NCBI GenBank assembly: GCA_016550405.1
Contig: JABXGX010000096.1
Span: 1 to 23,424 of the forward strand
Source: an archaeon
Lineage (GTDB): Archaea > Asgardarchaeota > Hermodarchaeia > Hermodarchaeales > Hermodarchaeaceae
Length of the DNA: 23,424 bases
Direction of reading: 5' to 3'
The notes under the pieces are model-generated. The model saw only the letters and a program-made list of their open reading frames with translations, was not told where the DNA came from and did not search any database. Made by a program: the position numbers and the translations under genes. Of the stretch, positions 14,619-23,247 are shown one piece after another. Every line of letters starts with the position of its first letter. Position 1 is the first letter of the stretch.

Positions 14619-15956
14619 TCAGTGAATTACTGGCGATTCTCTAAATCGTATATCCGTATTAGTAGCGCAGGAGACACAGGGATCGAAACACCGGATCCCC
14701 ATTTGGGCCCGTTCCATGGTCTGATTAACTGTCCATCCCAAATCTAGGCAAGTTGACACGATATTTTTTGTGATTTCAGTCAAGGCGAGTAGGTTGAGTT
14801 CTGTTGGAACAACGATTTGCAGAGCTTTAATGGTTTGCTTATCACTCACTTCAAGATGGTATAGTAGACTTCCCCGCGGTGCTTCTACGGCACTAGCCCC
14901 AGTCACAGGTTGAGATTGCCAGTGAGTAGAAAGGTTTCCTGCAATATTCCATTCAGATTCGAGTAGCCGAAGGGCATTGATGACTGAAAATTCGATTTCA
15001 TCTAGTCGAAGCAACCCTGCATAAAATAAGTTAGGAATCCCTATTGAAGCTTGCTTATTAGTTGTCTTTGTTTGGAGTGCAGCAAGACGTGCATGAGGAC
15101 CAGCAAGAAATCGTAGTTTAGGATACTGAAAACTTGTGTAAGCGATGCTTGTGGGGAATTCAGGTTGTGTTCGTTCACGAAGTTGGTGAGATAAATCTTG
15201 TGGAGAGAAAGTGTGAACTGGCTGTTCATGAGTAAAGAGTGTAACGTAATCTGTGCCTGAAAATCGGTTGTTATTGGTGTCAAAACTGCTGATGAATAGA
15301 GGTTTAGGGAGAATGAAGTGGTGGATTTCTCCTTCAATTTCGTTTAGAAGCCAGAGATAGAATTCCTTGGCCCATTTGATATCTGGCAGAAGCGTGTGCA
15401 GTGTATTGACTAGTTGTTGCTGCTGGTCAAGTGTGATATTATTCCGGACACCACCGAGGATGAGGTTATAGGCCATATTCGTATTTCCAGCTGTTTCTGT
15501 CACAAGTTTTTCAGCAGCGCGGTAGAGCTTAATTGCTACTGGTAAAACACGCGATTGTGTTTTGTCAACACCAATAATATCCTGTCTTGAAACTTGGTTT
15601 GCTAGGTGCATCAAATCTGGAAGAGTCGAAAAGAATACACTGTAGGTATGGGACCGTATAATTTCTCCAAGGAAGGCTAACTCACGAAGGAGTTCTGCTA
15701 CATGCGGGATCTTCACTTCAAAGGCGGTTTCCAAAGCCTTAAGAGCACCGATTCGATGAGATATTGGGCAAATGCCACAAATGCGTGTCACAATTTTTGG
15801 TAAATCTTGGATATGTTGACCGATCAGGATATTTTGAAAATCTCGAGTACTCGGTAACCGATAAGCCACTTCTACTTGATTATCCCGTTTTTGGGTTATG
15901 ATGAGTTCACTATGCCCCTCAACGCGAGTCAAAGGATTCGCCAATCGGACTTTCAT
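14619..15956 (-). CDS. mvhA: [NiFe]-hydrogenase large (catalytic) subunit, Mvh/group 3 type
   Basis: A 445-residue catalytic subunit. The N-terminal motif NPLTRVEGH (8-15, Glu14) and the L1 motif RICGICP (58-64, Cys60 and Cys63) provide two nickel ligands. EAPRGSLLYH is the conserved arginine region. The L2 motif is FDPCVSC (Cys427, Cys430), supplying the other two. The family's terminal His after CAT is Asn433 here, followed by 12 more residues. That His normally binds a metal near the active site and marks the cleavage point for maturation protease. It cleaves or forms H2 and passes electrons to the small subunit. ATG 15956 overlaps the small-subunit stop by 4 nt (ATGA), so the two are translationally coupled. 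No maturation genes (hyp) or protease are in the window. Confidence 0.93.
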   Translation of the reverse strand: MKVRLANPLTRVEGHSELIITQKRDNQVEVAYRLPSTRDFQNILIGQHIQDLPKIVTRICGICPISHRIGALKALETAFEVKIPHVAELLRELAFLGEIIRSHTYSVFFSTLPDLMHLANQVSRQDIIGVDKTQSRVLPVAIKLYRAAEKLVTETAGNTNMAYNLILGGVRNNITLDQQQQLVNTLHTLLPDIKWAKEFYLWLLNEIEGEIHHFILPKPLFISSFDTNNNRFSGTDYVTLFTHEQPVHTFSPQDLSHQLRERTQPEFPTSIAYTSFQYPKLRFLAGPHARLAALQTKTTNKQASIGIPNLFYAGLLRLDEIEFSVINALRLLESEWNIAGNLSTHWQSQPVTGASAVEAPRGSLLYHLEVSDKQTIKALQIVVPTELNLLALTEITKNIVSTCLDLGWTVNQTMERAQMGIRCFDPCVSCATNTDIRFRESPVIH

Positions 15957-16687
15957 CGTGTTACTCTCAACTCCGGTTTTTGGAAACGAAACGCCAATGC
16001 ACCATAATGTTGGATTTCAGGAGATATTTTCAACACTGAGAAGAGATTCGCAATAGCAGCAGGAAGATTACGTTCAGGAGAACCTAGACAACCATCACAT
16101 GGGGAACCTCCTTTGATACATTGCGCTTCACATCCTGCACGAGTAATAGGACCAAGGCAAAGAACTCCATCACGGAGAAAACAATTTTTAGGAAACTCAG
16201 TTGGATGGAGTTTTGTGATTTCAACTTCGTATGTTTGATCCTGGTAAAAAGGGCACTCAGCACACACATTTGTCTTGGGGAGTTCGAATTCAGTGCCATC
16301 AAGTGTGCTAAGAAGGAGATTCCCGATTAGACGTTGAGGAGGAGGACAACCTGCAAGAATAATATCTGGATCAACAAAGCGATTTATTGGATGAATTTGC
16401 ATGTTTTCTGAACCACTCATTACACCACCAAGAACGGCGCAGCTTCCAATTGCTATAATTTTCGTCCCTTCCGTCCAGTATCTGCGGATTAATGCTGCTT
16501 CGATTTCCTGGGTAACTCCACCTTCAACAATGAGAACATCAAGCTTGGAATCATCTTGGACATTAGAAATTAATCTAAAAATTCGAATATCGGCGGACTC
16601 TAATAAATCAAGAAAAACGGGACTGCCAAGAACAGAAAATAGACACCCACTACATGAGTTGAGCTGCAGAAATCCAATTTTCATCAT
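15953..16687 (-). CDS. mvhG: [NiFe]-hydrogenase small (Fe-S) subunit, MvhG type
   Basis: About 244 residues from ATG 16687; the next ATG at 16684 is equally possible. A clear AAGGAGGT Shine-Dalgarno ends the preceding gene, and its stop is 1 nt before this start, so an upstream TTG/ATG extension is unlikely. LQLNSCSGC (C12, C15) with GSC83AVLGG and AGC114PPP gives the proximal [4Fe-4S] cluster. A Cys-rich C-terminal region (C142xxC145, C169, C177, C186, C190, C197xxC200) provides two further clusters. There is no Tat signal or membrane anchor, so it is a cytoplasmic group-3-type subunit. It carries electrons from the nickel site to the HdrA-MvhD partner encoded immediately upstream. Confidence 0.93.
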   Translation of the reverse strand: MMKIGFLQLNSCSGCLFSVLGSPVFLDLLESADIRIFRLISNVQDDSKLDVLIVEGGVTQEIEAALIRRYWTEGTKIIAIGSCAVLGGVMSGSENMQIHPINRFVDPDIILAGCPPPQRLIGNLLLSTLDGTEFELPKTNVCAECPFYQDQTYEVEITKLHPTEFPKNCFLRDGVLCLGPITRAGCEAQCIKGGSPCDGCLGSPERNLPAAIANLFSVLKISPEIQHYGALAFRFQKPELRVTR

Positions 16688-16688
16688 T

Positions 16689-19214
16689 TTAACCAACCTC
16701 CTTGAGATGATTAGCAAATTGATTCATTTCATCTGCAAAAATATGACCTTCAACGGCAGAGACGGTAAGCACTCGTATTCGTTGTTCTAGTTCATCTCCA
16801 AAGAAGGCCCCAAGTGCTTCGAGTCTAGCTTTTGCCTTTTTGATTCCTTCGGAGAATCGACAAGCAGATTCATGGCACCCTACTACCATGACCCCATCGA
16901 ATCCAAGGTTAAGAGCTGAGATGACAAACGCCGCATCAACACAGCCTGCACATGGTAATTGGAGTATAACTGCCCCTGCATTGTATTCTAATCGGCGGAT
17001 ACCTGCGTTATCAGCAGCGGGATAACCACAAGAGTCACAGCAAAAGACAAGAATTCGGGGAGGTTTACTACTCATAGAAAGTGCGCTAATGGCTGCTTGA
17101 ATTTCATCTTGCATTGCTTCAGCTTCTAGGGCTCCAGTGGGACAGATTGCGATACAAGCACCACAAGCTTGACATTTCAACGCATCAAGACGAATTGAAT
17201 CACCGGAGATTTTGATGGCATTAAATGGACATAACTCGACACAGAGATTGCAAAGACCGCATTTATCCTTGTTAATTCGAATTTCCAATTCTCCGGTGGG
17301 AAGGCTGTCTTTTCCGAGAAGTAGAAGGGTTTCCAAAGCAGTGTTCTTTGCATCAGCAACTAAATCATTGTAACCTTTTGGTCCAGTTACTGTACCCGTT
17401 GCCCAAATTCCAGAAGATAAGCTACGTGGATTTAAAAACCCGTGGCTATCCAATGAAAAATTGGTAATTGCTCGGAGGGCGATTTGACTGTCACCGGGTT
17501 CCATTCCCATATTCAATACAATCAAGTCTGCAGGAAATGTACCCTTATTAGTTTTAATAAAACGTTTAGGTCCACGAAATGTTGTTTTAATTTCTGTACA
17601 GAAATGGATGCGCTCGTCATCAGGGATATAGGTAGTGCGGTCAGGTGGAATATGATTAATGTTATAGATTACATTGATCGTGACATCTGGGTAGTTTTGC
17701 CTGATGATGTCCAGATATTTTTGAGCTACATTACAACAATAACCTGAGCAGATTTTGAGGGAATTAATACATTGGAGAACGATTATTGATTTAGCTGGTT
17801 TTCCATTTGAGCGGCGTATGATTTTACCTCGAGTAGGTCCATCAGCAGCAAGAATACGCTCAAATTCATAGGATGCGAGGATGTCTTTTGCGGGATTGTA
17901 CTGAATTAAATCGATTGTTGATGCTACTGAAGGATTACTTACCTGAGCACCCGTAGCAAGGATAATAGCCCCAACTTTGAATTTCTTTGTTGAGGGTGTT
18001 TCGTCGAGGTTTATTGCCTTTGAAGGACAAGCGGTTTCGCATTTTCTACAGTTTCGGCAGAGATCAATATCAGTGGTATAGATGACAGGTTTGTTAGGAT
18101 AGGCTGCAGGACAAGGGATATGGATTATTTTACGATTGGTGAATTTGTATTCGTATTCATCAGGACGTTTTTCAGGACATACTTCCGTGCATAAACCACA
18201 AGTAATACACCGGGTTGAGTCAACATATCGTGGCCATTGGGTGGCCACTACTTCATAATTACCAATAGTGCCTGAAATCTCGGTGAGTTCTGTGTTAGTG
18301 AAAACCTGAGTATTATGAGATAAAACAATCGAGGACACATCTTCTGCAATCATACATGGACCACAGTCCATGGCTTCATGGATGCGTTCCCAACGACGAG
18401 CGACACCTCCAAGGCAAGGGTCTTTTTCGAGGAGAATGACCTGGTGATTGGATTTAGCCAGGACATTAGCAGCAGTTAACCCTGCAAGTCCTCCTCCAAT
18501 AATCGCAACACTTTTTCTGATTGGTAATGCCAGTTTAGTTGTAGGCACGCGATTCCGAAGTTTAGAGGTGGCTGCACGAATTAGTAGAACAGCCTTTTCG
18601 GTTGCGCGTTTGGGCATTTTTGTGTGAACCCAGGCACAGTGTTCACGGATATTTGCGAACTCGATGGGAATATCAAGTTGATCTTGGATGGTGGAGAAGA
18701 ACTCACTATGAAGCCGTGGTGAGCACGCTGCAACAACGAGGTTGTTAAGAAAGTATTTTTCACACCAAGTATTGAGTTGTTCGACGTTTTCTAACATGCA
18801 AAGATGAGGGAAGACTCGAGTGCGTTCAACATAGGGAAGTTCATTGACTTTTTCCACAATATCGCCAATGTTCAGGGCTTGTCGAGTTTCCTCTCCACAA
18901 GTACAGATAATAACCCCGATCCTATAGATTACTCTACGGCTATCAGACTCTTGTAAATCAAGGGATTCACCTGCCATTAGCTGTTCTTTTGCGAGCATTA
19001 ATCGAATCGCGTTCTGTCCAACTGTTGTGAGTTGGTAGAAACCATCTCGCTTTTCGATGAATCCTTCCAGCTTCTTCAAATGGTAATTGAACAAACCAGT
19101 TTTTTTCAATCCAAGTCGGTTCATCAGATCTTTATATGAAAGAAGGCGTTCAGCATCTAAGACGCGTAGAATTTGTTCACGAAGTGGATGGGCAAGAGCC
19201 TCATATACATTCAT
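16689..19214 (-). CDS. hdrA: Winged-helix-HdrA-MvhD fusion: heterodisulfide-reductase-type flavin/Fe-S subunit with DNA-binding domain
   Basis: An 841-residue multidomain protein from ATG 19214; the TTG at 19277 adds an unlikely 21 residues. Residues 1-72 form an ArsR-like winged helix (ALAHPLREQILRVLD, then LGLKKTGLFNYHLKKLEGFIEK, then YQLTTVG). Residues 98-220 are the HdrA N-terminal domain (IICTCGEE, VAACSPRLHSEF, NIREHCAWVHTK). FAD/Rossmann GGGLAGLTAANVL is at 240-252 and MDCGPC at 282-287. Two inserted ferredoxin motifs (C336-C346, C386-C396) and two C-terminal ones (C652-C662, C681-C691) follow. The end is MvhD-like (FCCDSCG, CAGC, GCHESACR). HdrA bifurcates electrons at its flavin, and MvhD links it to the hydrogenase. 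HdrB/C are absent here, so the second acceptor is unknown. The winged helix suggests DNA binding as well. Confidence 0.93.
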   Translation of the reverse strand: MNVYEALAHPLREQILRVLDAERLLSYKDLMNRLGLKKTGLFNYHLKKLEGFIEKRDGFYQLTTVGQNAIRLMLAKEQLMAGESLDLQESDSRRVIYRIGVIICTCGEETRQALNIGDIVEKVNELPYVERTRVFPHLCMLENVEQLNTWCEKYFLNNLVVAACSPRLHSEFFSTIQDQLDIPIEFANIREHCAWVHTKMPKRATEKAVLLIRAATSKLRNRVPTTKLALPIRKSVAIIGGGLAGLTAANVLAKSNHQVILLEKDPCLGGVARRWERIHEAMDCGPCMIAEDVSSIVLSHNTQVFTNTELTEISGTIGNYEVVATQWPRYVDSTRCITCGLCTEVCPEKRPDEYEYKFTNRKIIHIPCPAAYPNKPVIYTTDIDLCRNCRKCETACPSKAINLDETPSTKKFKVGAIILATGAQVSNPSVASTIDLIQYNPAKDILASYEFERILAADGPTRGKIIRRSNGKPAKSIIVLQCINSLKICSGYCCNVAQKYLDIIRQNYPDVTINVIYNINHIPPDRTTYIPDDERIHFCTEIKTTFRGPKRFIKTNKGTFPADLIVLNMGMEPGDSQIALRAITNFSLDSHGFLNPRSLSSGIWATGTVTGPKGYNDLVADAKNTALETLLLLGKDSLPTGELEIRINKDKCGLCNLCVELCPFNAIKISGDSIRLDALKCQACGACIAICPTGALEAEAMQDEIQAAISALSMSSKPPRILVFCCDSCGYPAADNAGIRRLEYNAGAVILQLPCAGCVDAAFVISALNLGFDGVMVVGCHESACRFSEGIKKAKARLEALGAFFGDELEQRIRVLTVSAVEGHIFADEMNQFANHLKEVG

Positions 19215-19252
19215 TTGACCATGCCAGCGGGAAAGGTATGTGATTAGGAATA

Positions 19253-19277
19253 TTGTCAGGTTAGCAAGAAAGGACAA
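19253..19277. promoter_or_regulatory. TTGTCA-N13-GGACAA imperfect dyad upstream of hdrA
   Basis: Two TTGTC-type half-sites facing each other lie 39-63 nt before the hdrA start. They resemble the half-sites at 14523 and 14574 but with different order and spacing, so the link is weak. Confidence 0.2.
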
Positions 19278-19319
19278 AAAGAATTGCTATGTACAAAAAA
19301 ATTCTGTTGTTAGGAGTTT

Positions 19320-19333
19320 AAAAAAAGAAAAAG
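19320..19333 (-). terminator. T-rich transcription terminator after the histidine kinase gene
   Basis: The minus strand reads CTTTTTCTTTTTTT about 85 nt after the kinase stop, followed by further runs of seven and five T. Runs of T end transcription in archaea. A small hairpin (CGTCG/CGACG, 19358-19375) precedes it. It separates the kinase from the hdrA-mvhG-mvhA operon. The whole 19215-19417 spacer contains no gene. Confidence 0.5.
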
Positions 19334-19417
19334 TGGAATTAGCTTCACTACATCCTGCGTCGAAGGAGAACGACGACTACTACAAACCCTAGCTGGTTAT
19401 TTCTTAATTTTGAGGAT

Positions 19418-21670
19418 TTAGGCACTTTGAAAGGTGACAACAAAAATCGTCCCTTGAGTGTAATTGGTGTGAACTCGGTTTTCAACCGTTATTGTTCCGT
19501 GAAATGCCTCAACAAGGGATTTTACAACCGAAAGGCCTAAGCCGAGTCCATTAGCACCTTCGGAATATCGTGAAAAGAGATTGTGTTTGTCTTCAGGTGG
19601 GATTCCTTTACCCCAGTCAATGATACGAATTTCCCAAAGATTCGTACTGTCCTGTTCGATTGCTTCGATTATTACGTGGATGCGTTTCACATCAGTGGAG
19701 TATTGGAGTGAGTTTCGTAAAATATTGATGAAAACTTCTAAGAGTAATTCATTGGCTTGGACGAAGCATTCACCGACTTTTCGATTGATTTTGAACTCGA
19801 ACTCTTCTTCATTAATACCGAGAACATGATCCCACGCTTCATTTATGGTGTCCACGATATCGATTCGCGTCAAATCCTTTGGCTGAAGCGTCTTTGCCAG
19901 CTCAATGCTCCGAACATTGGTGATGAGGCGTTGGGCTCGGTCAAGGGAGATTTGAATTTGGTCTACAACATTATCGACAACCTCGGTGGGATCCTGTGCG
20001 AGAGTGAGTAAATCTAAGGAAGATTGGATGACGGTATGATAATTGCGAAGATCATGAATTAGTATATCTGCATAAAGTGTAGCTCGTTTGCGTTCGCTTT
20101 CAGAGTGTTCAAGACTTGAAAGATATAGTCGTCCGAGCGTTCCAGGACCTAAAATGAAACCAAAGAGGATAAGAAATTGTGCAATCCACCAGCCCGCACT
20201 CCACTCAACGAAATTAATGCGAACCATGTTTCCGGTTACCCAGAGGGTCAGTGTACCGAGGACGATAATGCTCATAGTAATTCGTCCATTGGAAACCTTA
20301 AGGAAGATTATGAAAAGAAATGTCAACAGAAAGATGGAGACAAAACAGACACCTAAGAGGATGCCCCGGAAAATGATTTGCAGGTTGATCCAGAAGAACA
20401 ATGTATGGAGGGTTGATTGTAACCAAACACTCCCTAGTATCACTAGGAGCATAATGAAGGAAATTCCTGCAAGCCACCAAATCATGTTCGAATGCTTGTG
20501 TTGGGTTGGTGGGTGGTATATCCACCTTAGAGCTTGGATAAGGCATGCTACCATCATTATTCCAGCAATCACAAAAAGGAGGGTATATTCCCCTGTAATT
20601 TCGACCCAGGGGCTGAGAATGAAAATCGTTGATTCAACAATGGCTATTGCGAGAAAGGCCAGTATCATTGGGTAGCGGTGCCAGTGGGGTTGCTGTGTGG
20701 TGTATCGCCAGAGCAGTCGTACAATGATTGATGCCAAGATTGCTACAATAAGATGGGTGATTAAGTATACGCCCTGTTCTGGGAAAAGCAGATAGAATGG
20801 GATAATACTGACAATTGAGACTGTAAGAAAATAAGGTACAACAGTTAAAAAAGCTAGAACTGCAGCATTGAGATAGGCACGTTGTCGATTGATCCCCATT
20901 TCGGATTGCACTGGGAGCGCGACTGCCATGAATAGGGAATACATTAGGGCGGCTCTAATCATAACAGAAGCGAAGAGGAAATTGATTGGTTGAAGATAAG
21001 AAAATAAGAGGAAAAGTGAGGAAATTCCGATTAAGGAAATTCCGGTTACAAAGGTTACTTTATCGAATTGCTGAAGGGTTTCAGGTGTACGAGAGGTGAG
21101 AATCAGAATTATGGCTGTAATAATGAGGTTTGATAGACCTAACCCAATTCCTGTTGCAGGAGTATTGATTAAGGTTAAGAAAGGGATAAGGAGAAAATGG
21201 ATTGTCCCGTAACTAAGAAGACTGAATATTGTAAGTAGAGAAAGCAATCCTATACCTGTTTTATAGTTGATTTTAGATTTGGTTCGTTTAAAGGGAATTA
21301 CTGCACCAAGAAAAAGTAGTCCTAAAATTAGAGTTTCAACGAGATCAGCCAAATTTTCAACAATTTCTTCGATATAATAAACGGGGCTAAGATGCCAAAG
21401 AGCTGCCATGAAGTTAACTATGGCTGCAAACATGAACACCGAGAGAAGAATGTACTTCCAGATCATACTGTCTTTTATGAGATCATAACAGATTGTTGCT
21501 GCACCGAGAAATGCAAGGAAAGCAAGAATGGTGTGAACTCCCACACGAACTGAAGAGAGCGTCCAAAGTGGATTAAAGAGGAAAAATAAACTAGAAACGA
21601 GTAGAATTGCTAGAACGACTCGCCAAATGACTGAACCTATAATGGACTGTTCTTTCGGTTCCCCGCTCAT
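19418..21670 (-). CDS. Membrane histidine kinase with about 16 transmembrane segments
   Basis: A 750-residue protein from ATG 21670; the frame extends 3 codons to a TTG. Residues 1 to about 505 are almost entirely hydrophobic, with about 16 predicted helices and short loops. There is no PAS, HAMP, GAF or periplasmic sensor domain, so sensing is likely in the membrane itself. The C-terminal 220 residues are a kinase: the H-box HDLRNYHTV (His539 is the likely phosphorylation site), N-box NILRNSLQYS (Asn653), G1 DWGKGIPPE (685-693), F-box LFSRYS and G2 NGLGLGLSVVK (707-717). No response regulator is in the window. A TATA-like ACTTAAAAAAGG (near 21700-21708) lies 30 nt upstream. It lies beside the hydrogenase operon in the same direction, and a link is possible but unproved. 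Confidence 0.9.
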   Translation of the reverse strand: MSGEPKEQSIIGSVIWRVVLAILLVSSLFFLFNPLWTLSSVRVGVHTILAFLAFLGAATICYDLIKDSMIWKYILLSVFMFAAIVNFMAALWHLSPVYYIEEIVENLADLVETLILGLLFLGAVIPFKRTKSKINYKTGIGLLSLLTIFSLLSYGTIHFLLIPFLTLINTPATGIGLGLSNLIITAIILILTSRTPETLQQFDKVTFVTGISLIGISSLFLLFSYLQPINFLFASVMIRAALMYSLFMAVALPVQSEMGINRQRAYLNAAVLAFLTVVPYFLTVSIVSIIPFYLLFPEQGVYLITHLIVAILASIIVRLLWRYTTQQPHWHRYPMILAFLAIAIVESTIFILSPWVEITGEYTLLFVIAGIMMVACLIQALRWIYHPPTQHKHSNMIWWLAGISFIMLLVILGSVWLQSTLHTLFFWINLQIIFRGILLGVCFVSIFLLTFLFIIFLKVSNGRITMSIIVLGTLTLWVTGNMVRINFVEWSAGWWIAQFLILFGFILGPGTLGRLYLSSLEHSESERKRATLYADILIHDLRNYHTVIQSSLDLLTLAQDPTEVVDNVVDQIQISLDRAQRLITNVRSIELAKTLQPKDLTRIDIVDTINEAWDHVLGINEEEFEFKINRKVGECFVQANELLLEVFINILRNSLQYSTDVKRIHVIIEAIEQDSTNLWEIRIIDWGKGIPPEDKHNLFSRYSEGANGLGLGLSVVKSLVEAFHGTITVENRVHTNYTQGTIFVVTFQSA

Positions 21671-21699
21671 GATCCTCAAAAAGAGATTTATGAAAATCC

Positions 21700-21708
21700 T
21701 TTTTTAAG
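21700..21708 (-). promoter_or_regulatory. Possible TATA box for the histidine kinase
   Basis: CTTAAAAAA on the minus strand, 30-38 nt before the ATG at 21670, would give an almost leaderless transcript. The 151-bp divergent spacer also has a CATAA-GT-TTATG palindrome (21731-21742). Confidence 0.3.
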
Positions 21709-21830
21709 TCTATTCAACGCGAGCCCTTCCCATAAGTTTATGCGAGCTTTACGCAACCCTTTCCAGCCTCCATACTAGCAGGAAACAGAAACTTCTTTAG
21801 GTTAGATTTCCCAGCTTCTTACGGTGAGTC

Positions 21831-23243
21831 GTGCTGCGCCGAAGATATCTACTTCTATTTTTCTTCATTTTTCTCTTTGGTGTGCTATTTGCCATAGCTT
21901 CTGATACAAAAGCTGAGAAGATGCAAGCTGACACTCCGATACTCGTCTATCCTATATCAGGGCATATTACAGGAGTGACGACGCTCACAATTCAGGAAGT
22001 GATTGCAGATGCTCAGTCTGAAAATGCCCGGCTAATTGTCATCGAATTAAGCACAACAGGAGGCGAGTTAGGAGCTGTAAGTCAGATTATGGAGTTGTTT
22101 GCTAACTCACCAGTTCCTGTAGTTGTTTTTGTTCCCTTAAGTGGGCAAGCTATTAGTGGGGGGACCTATCTGCTTACAGCCTCTCATGTCGCTGCTATGA
22201 GCTATACTGCACGCATTGGGTCCTGCCAACCCATTGCAGGACTGTTCCCAGTCACTGACCCCATCTATCTGAATGGATTGGTCACGCTCATGACTTATCA
22301 TGCACACCTTCATGAGCGCAATGAAACCACAGTAACACAGTATATTCTAGAGAATCTAAACCATGGGGCCACTGAGGCTCAATCCATGGGAACCGCTGAA
22401 ATTGAAGCAAATTCTCTTCCCGAACTACTTAACACTTTAGAGGAGTACACGTTAGTTCAGCGCGAAAACCAACCCGATGATGTAACATACACGATTTTTA
22501 GGACTTCGGAATTGGGGAGTCAAAATTACACACAAGTAATCCAAGATTTTAATGGCGTCGCTAGCGCTCCTCAAATTGTCTATTCCCCTGATGCGGGTCT
22601 GACGATTTTGGCGTTTCTCGCTCACCCAATAATCACTTTTATTTTACTTCAAGTGGGAATTTGGGGCTTCATCTTCGCGTTAAACGCACCAGGTCATGCG
22701 GGAGAAATTGTAAGTCTAATTTGTATTATTCTCGCCCTAGTGGGATTAGGAGTCATTGGCGTTTCAATTGCTGGCATCGTCCTGATGGTATTAGGAGTGA
22801 TGATGTTGATACTTGAAGCGAAAACTGACATCGGTTTTGCTGGGTTAGCTGGAATTATCGGCATTGCTTGTTTTGTTCTCGGGGGAATCTTTTTCCTGCC
22901 CCCAAGTCAATGGCTTATTCCCACTCAGGTTATGTGGCTTTTTCAAGGCACAGCTGCGGCCACGGCCTTGATTTTTTCTGCATTATTTGGGTATGCTATT
23001 TATAAAGCCGCTCAAGCCCGTCGTTTAACGAGTGATTTTGATCCGAAGACCGTACCTGGTTCGCGTGGTATTGCCGAAACAAATTTGGACCCCGAAGGTC
23101 GTGTCCGGGCATTAGGTGAGAGCTGGATGGCAGAAGCCTATAAAGGTGTCATTAAAGCAGGAGAGTCCATCGAAGTGATTCGATTAGATGGGCTTCGGTT
23201 GATTGTAAAGAAATCAGAACCACCAGACGAATTTGAAACCTAA
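21831..23243 (+). CDS. nfeD: NfeD-family membrane protein with ClpP/crotonase-like protease domain, apparently lacking the catalytic lysine
   Basis: A 470-residue protein starting at GTG 21831, after GGTGA. Residues 1-24 are a basic-hydrophobic signal peptide or anchor. Residues about 35-215 form the ClpP-class serine-protease-like domain, with STTGGELGAVSQIM and the likely nucleophile Ser109 in AISGGTYLL. Residues 255-395 hold about four or five membrane helices. Residues about 410-465 are the small OB-fold (NfeD domain: RGIAETNLDPEGRVRALGESWMAEA). In studied archaeal NfeD a Ser-Lys pair cuts the stomatin partner. Here no lysine at all occurs between residues 31 and 330, so the classic Lys is absent. 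A stomatin gene is not next to it. It likely acts at the membrane, perhaps as a non-proteolytic scaffold. Confidence 0.9.
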   Translation: MLRRRYLLLFFFIFLFGVLFAIASDTKAEKMQADTPILVYPISGHITGVTTLTIQEVIADAQSENARLIVIELSTTGGELGAVSQIMELFANSPVPVVVFVPLSGQAISGGTYLLTASHVAAMSYTARIGSCQPIAGLFPVTDPIYLNGLVTLMTYHAHLHERNETTVTQYILENLNHGATEAQSMGTAEIEANSLPELLNTLEEYTLVQRENQPDDVTYTIFRTSELGSQNYTQVIQDFNGVASAPQIVYSPDAGLTILAFLAHPIITFILLQVGIWGFIFALNAPGHAGEIVSLICIILALVGLGVIGVSIAGIVLMVLGVMMLILEAKTDIGFAGLAGIIGIACFVLGGIFFLPPSQWLIPTQVMWLFQGTAAATALIFSALFGYAIYKAAQARRLTSDFDPKTVPGSRGIAETNLDPEGRVRALGESWMAEAYKGVIKAGESIEVIRLDGLRLIVKKSEPPDEFET

Positions 23244-23247
23244 CGGT

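Noticed and set aside
16084..16302. 72-residue minus-strand frame rich in Cys and Leu
   Set aside because: An out-of-frame shadow of the hydrogenase small subunit's Cys-rich region.
19215..19277. N-terminal extension of hdrA from TTG 19277
   Set aside because: TTG start, no ribosome-binding site, and the added hydrophobic residues precede a natural ATG where the winged helix begins.
20088..20675. 195-residue plus-strand frame, very rich in Arg, Met and Ile
   Set aside because: Antisense to the membrane part of the histidine kinase; the skewed composition is what reversed hydrophobic codons give.
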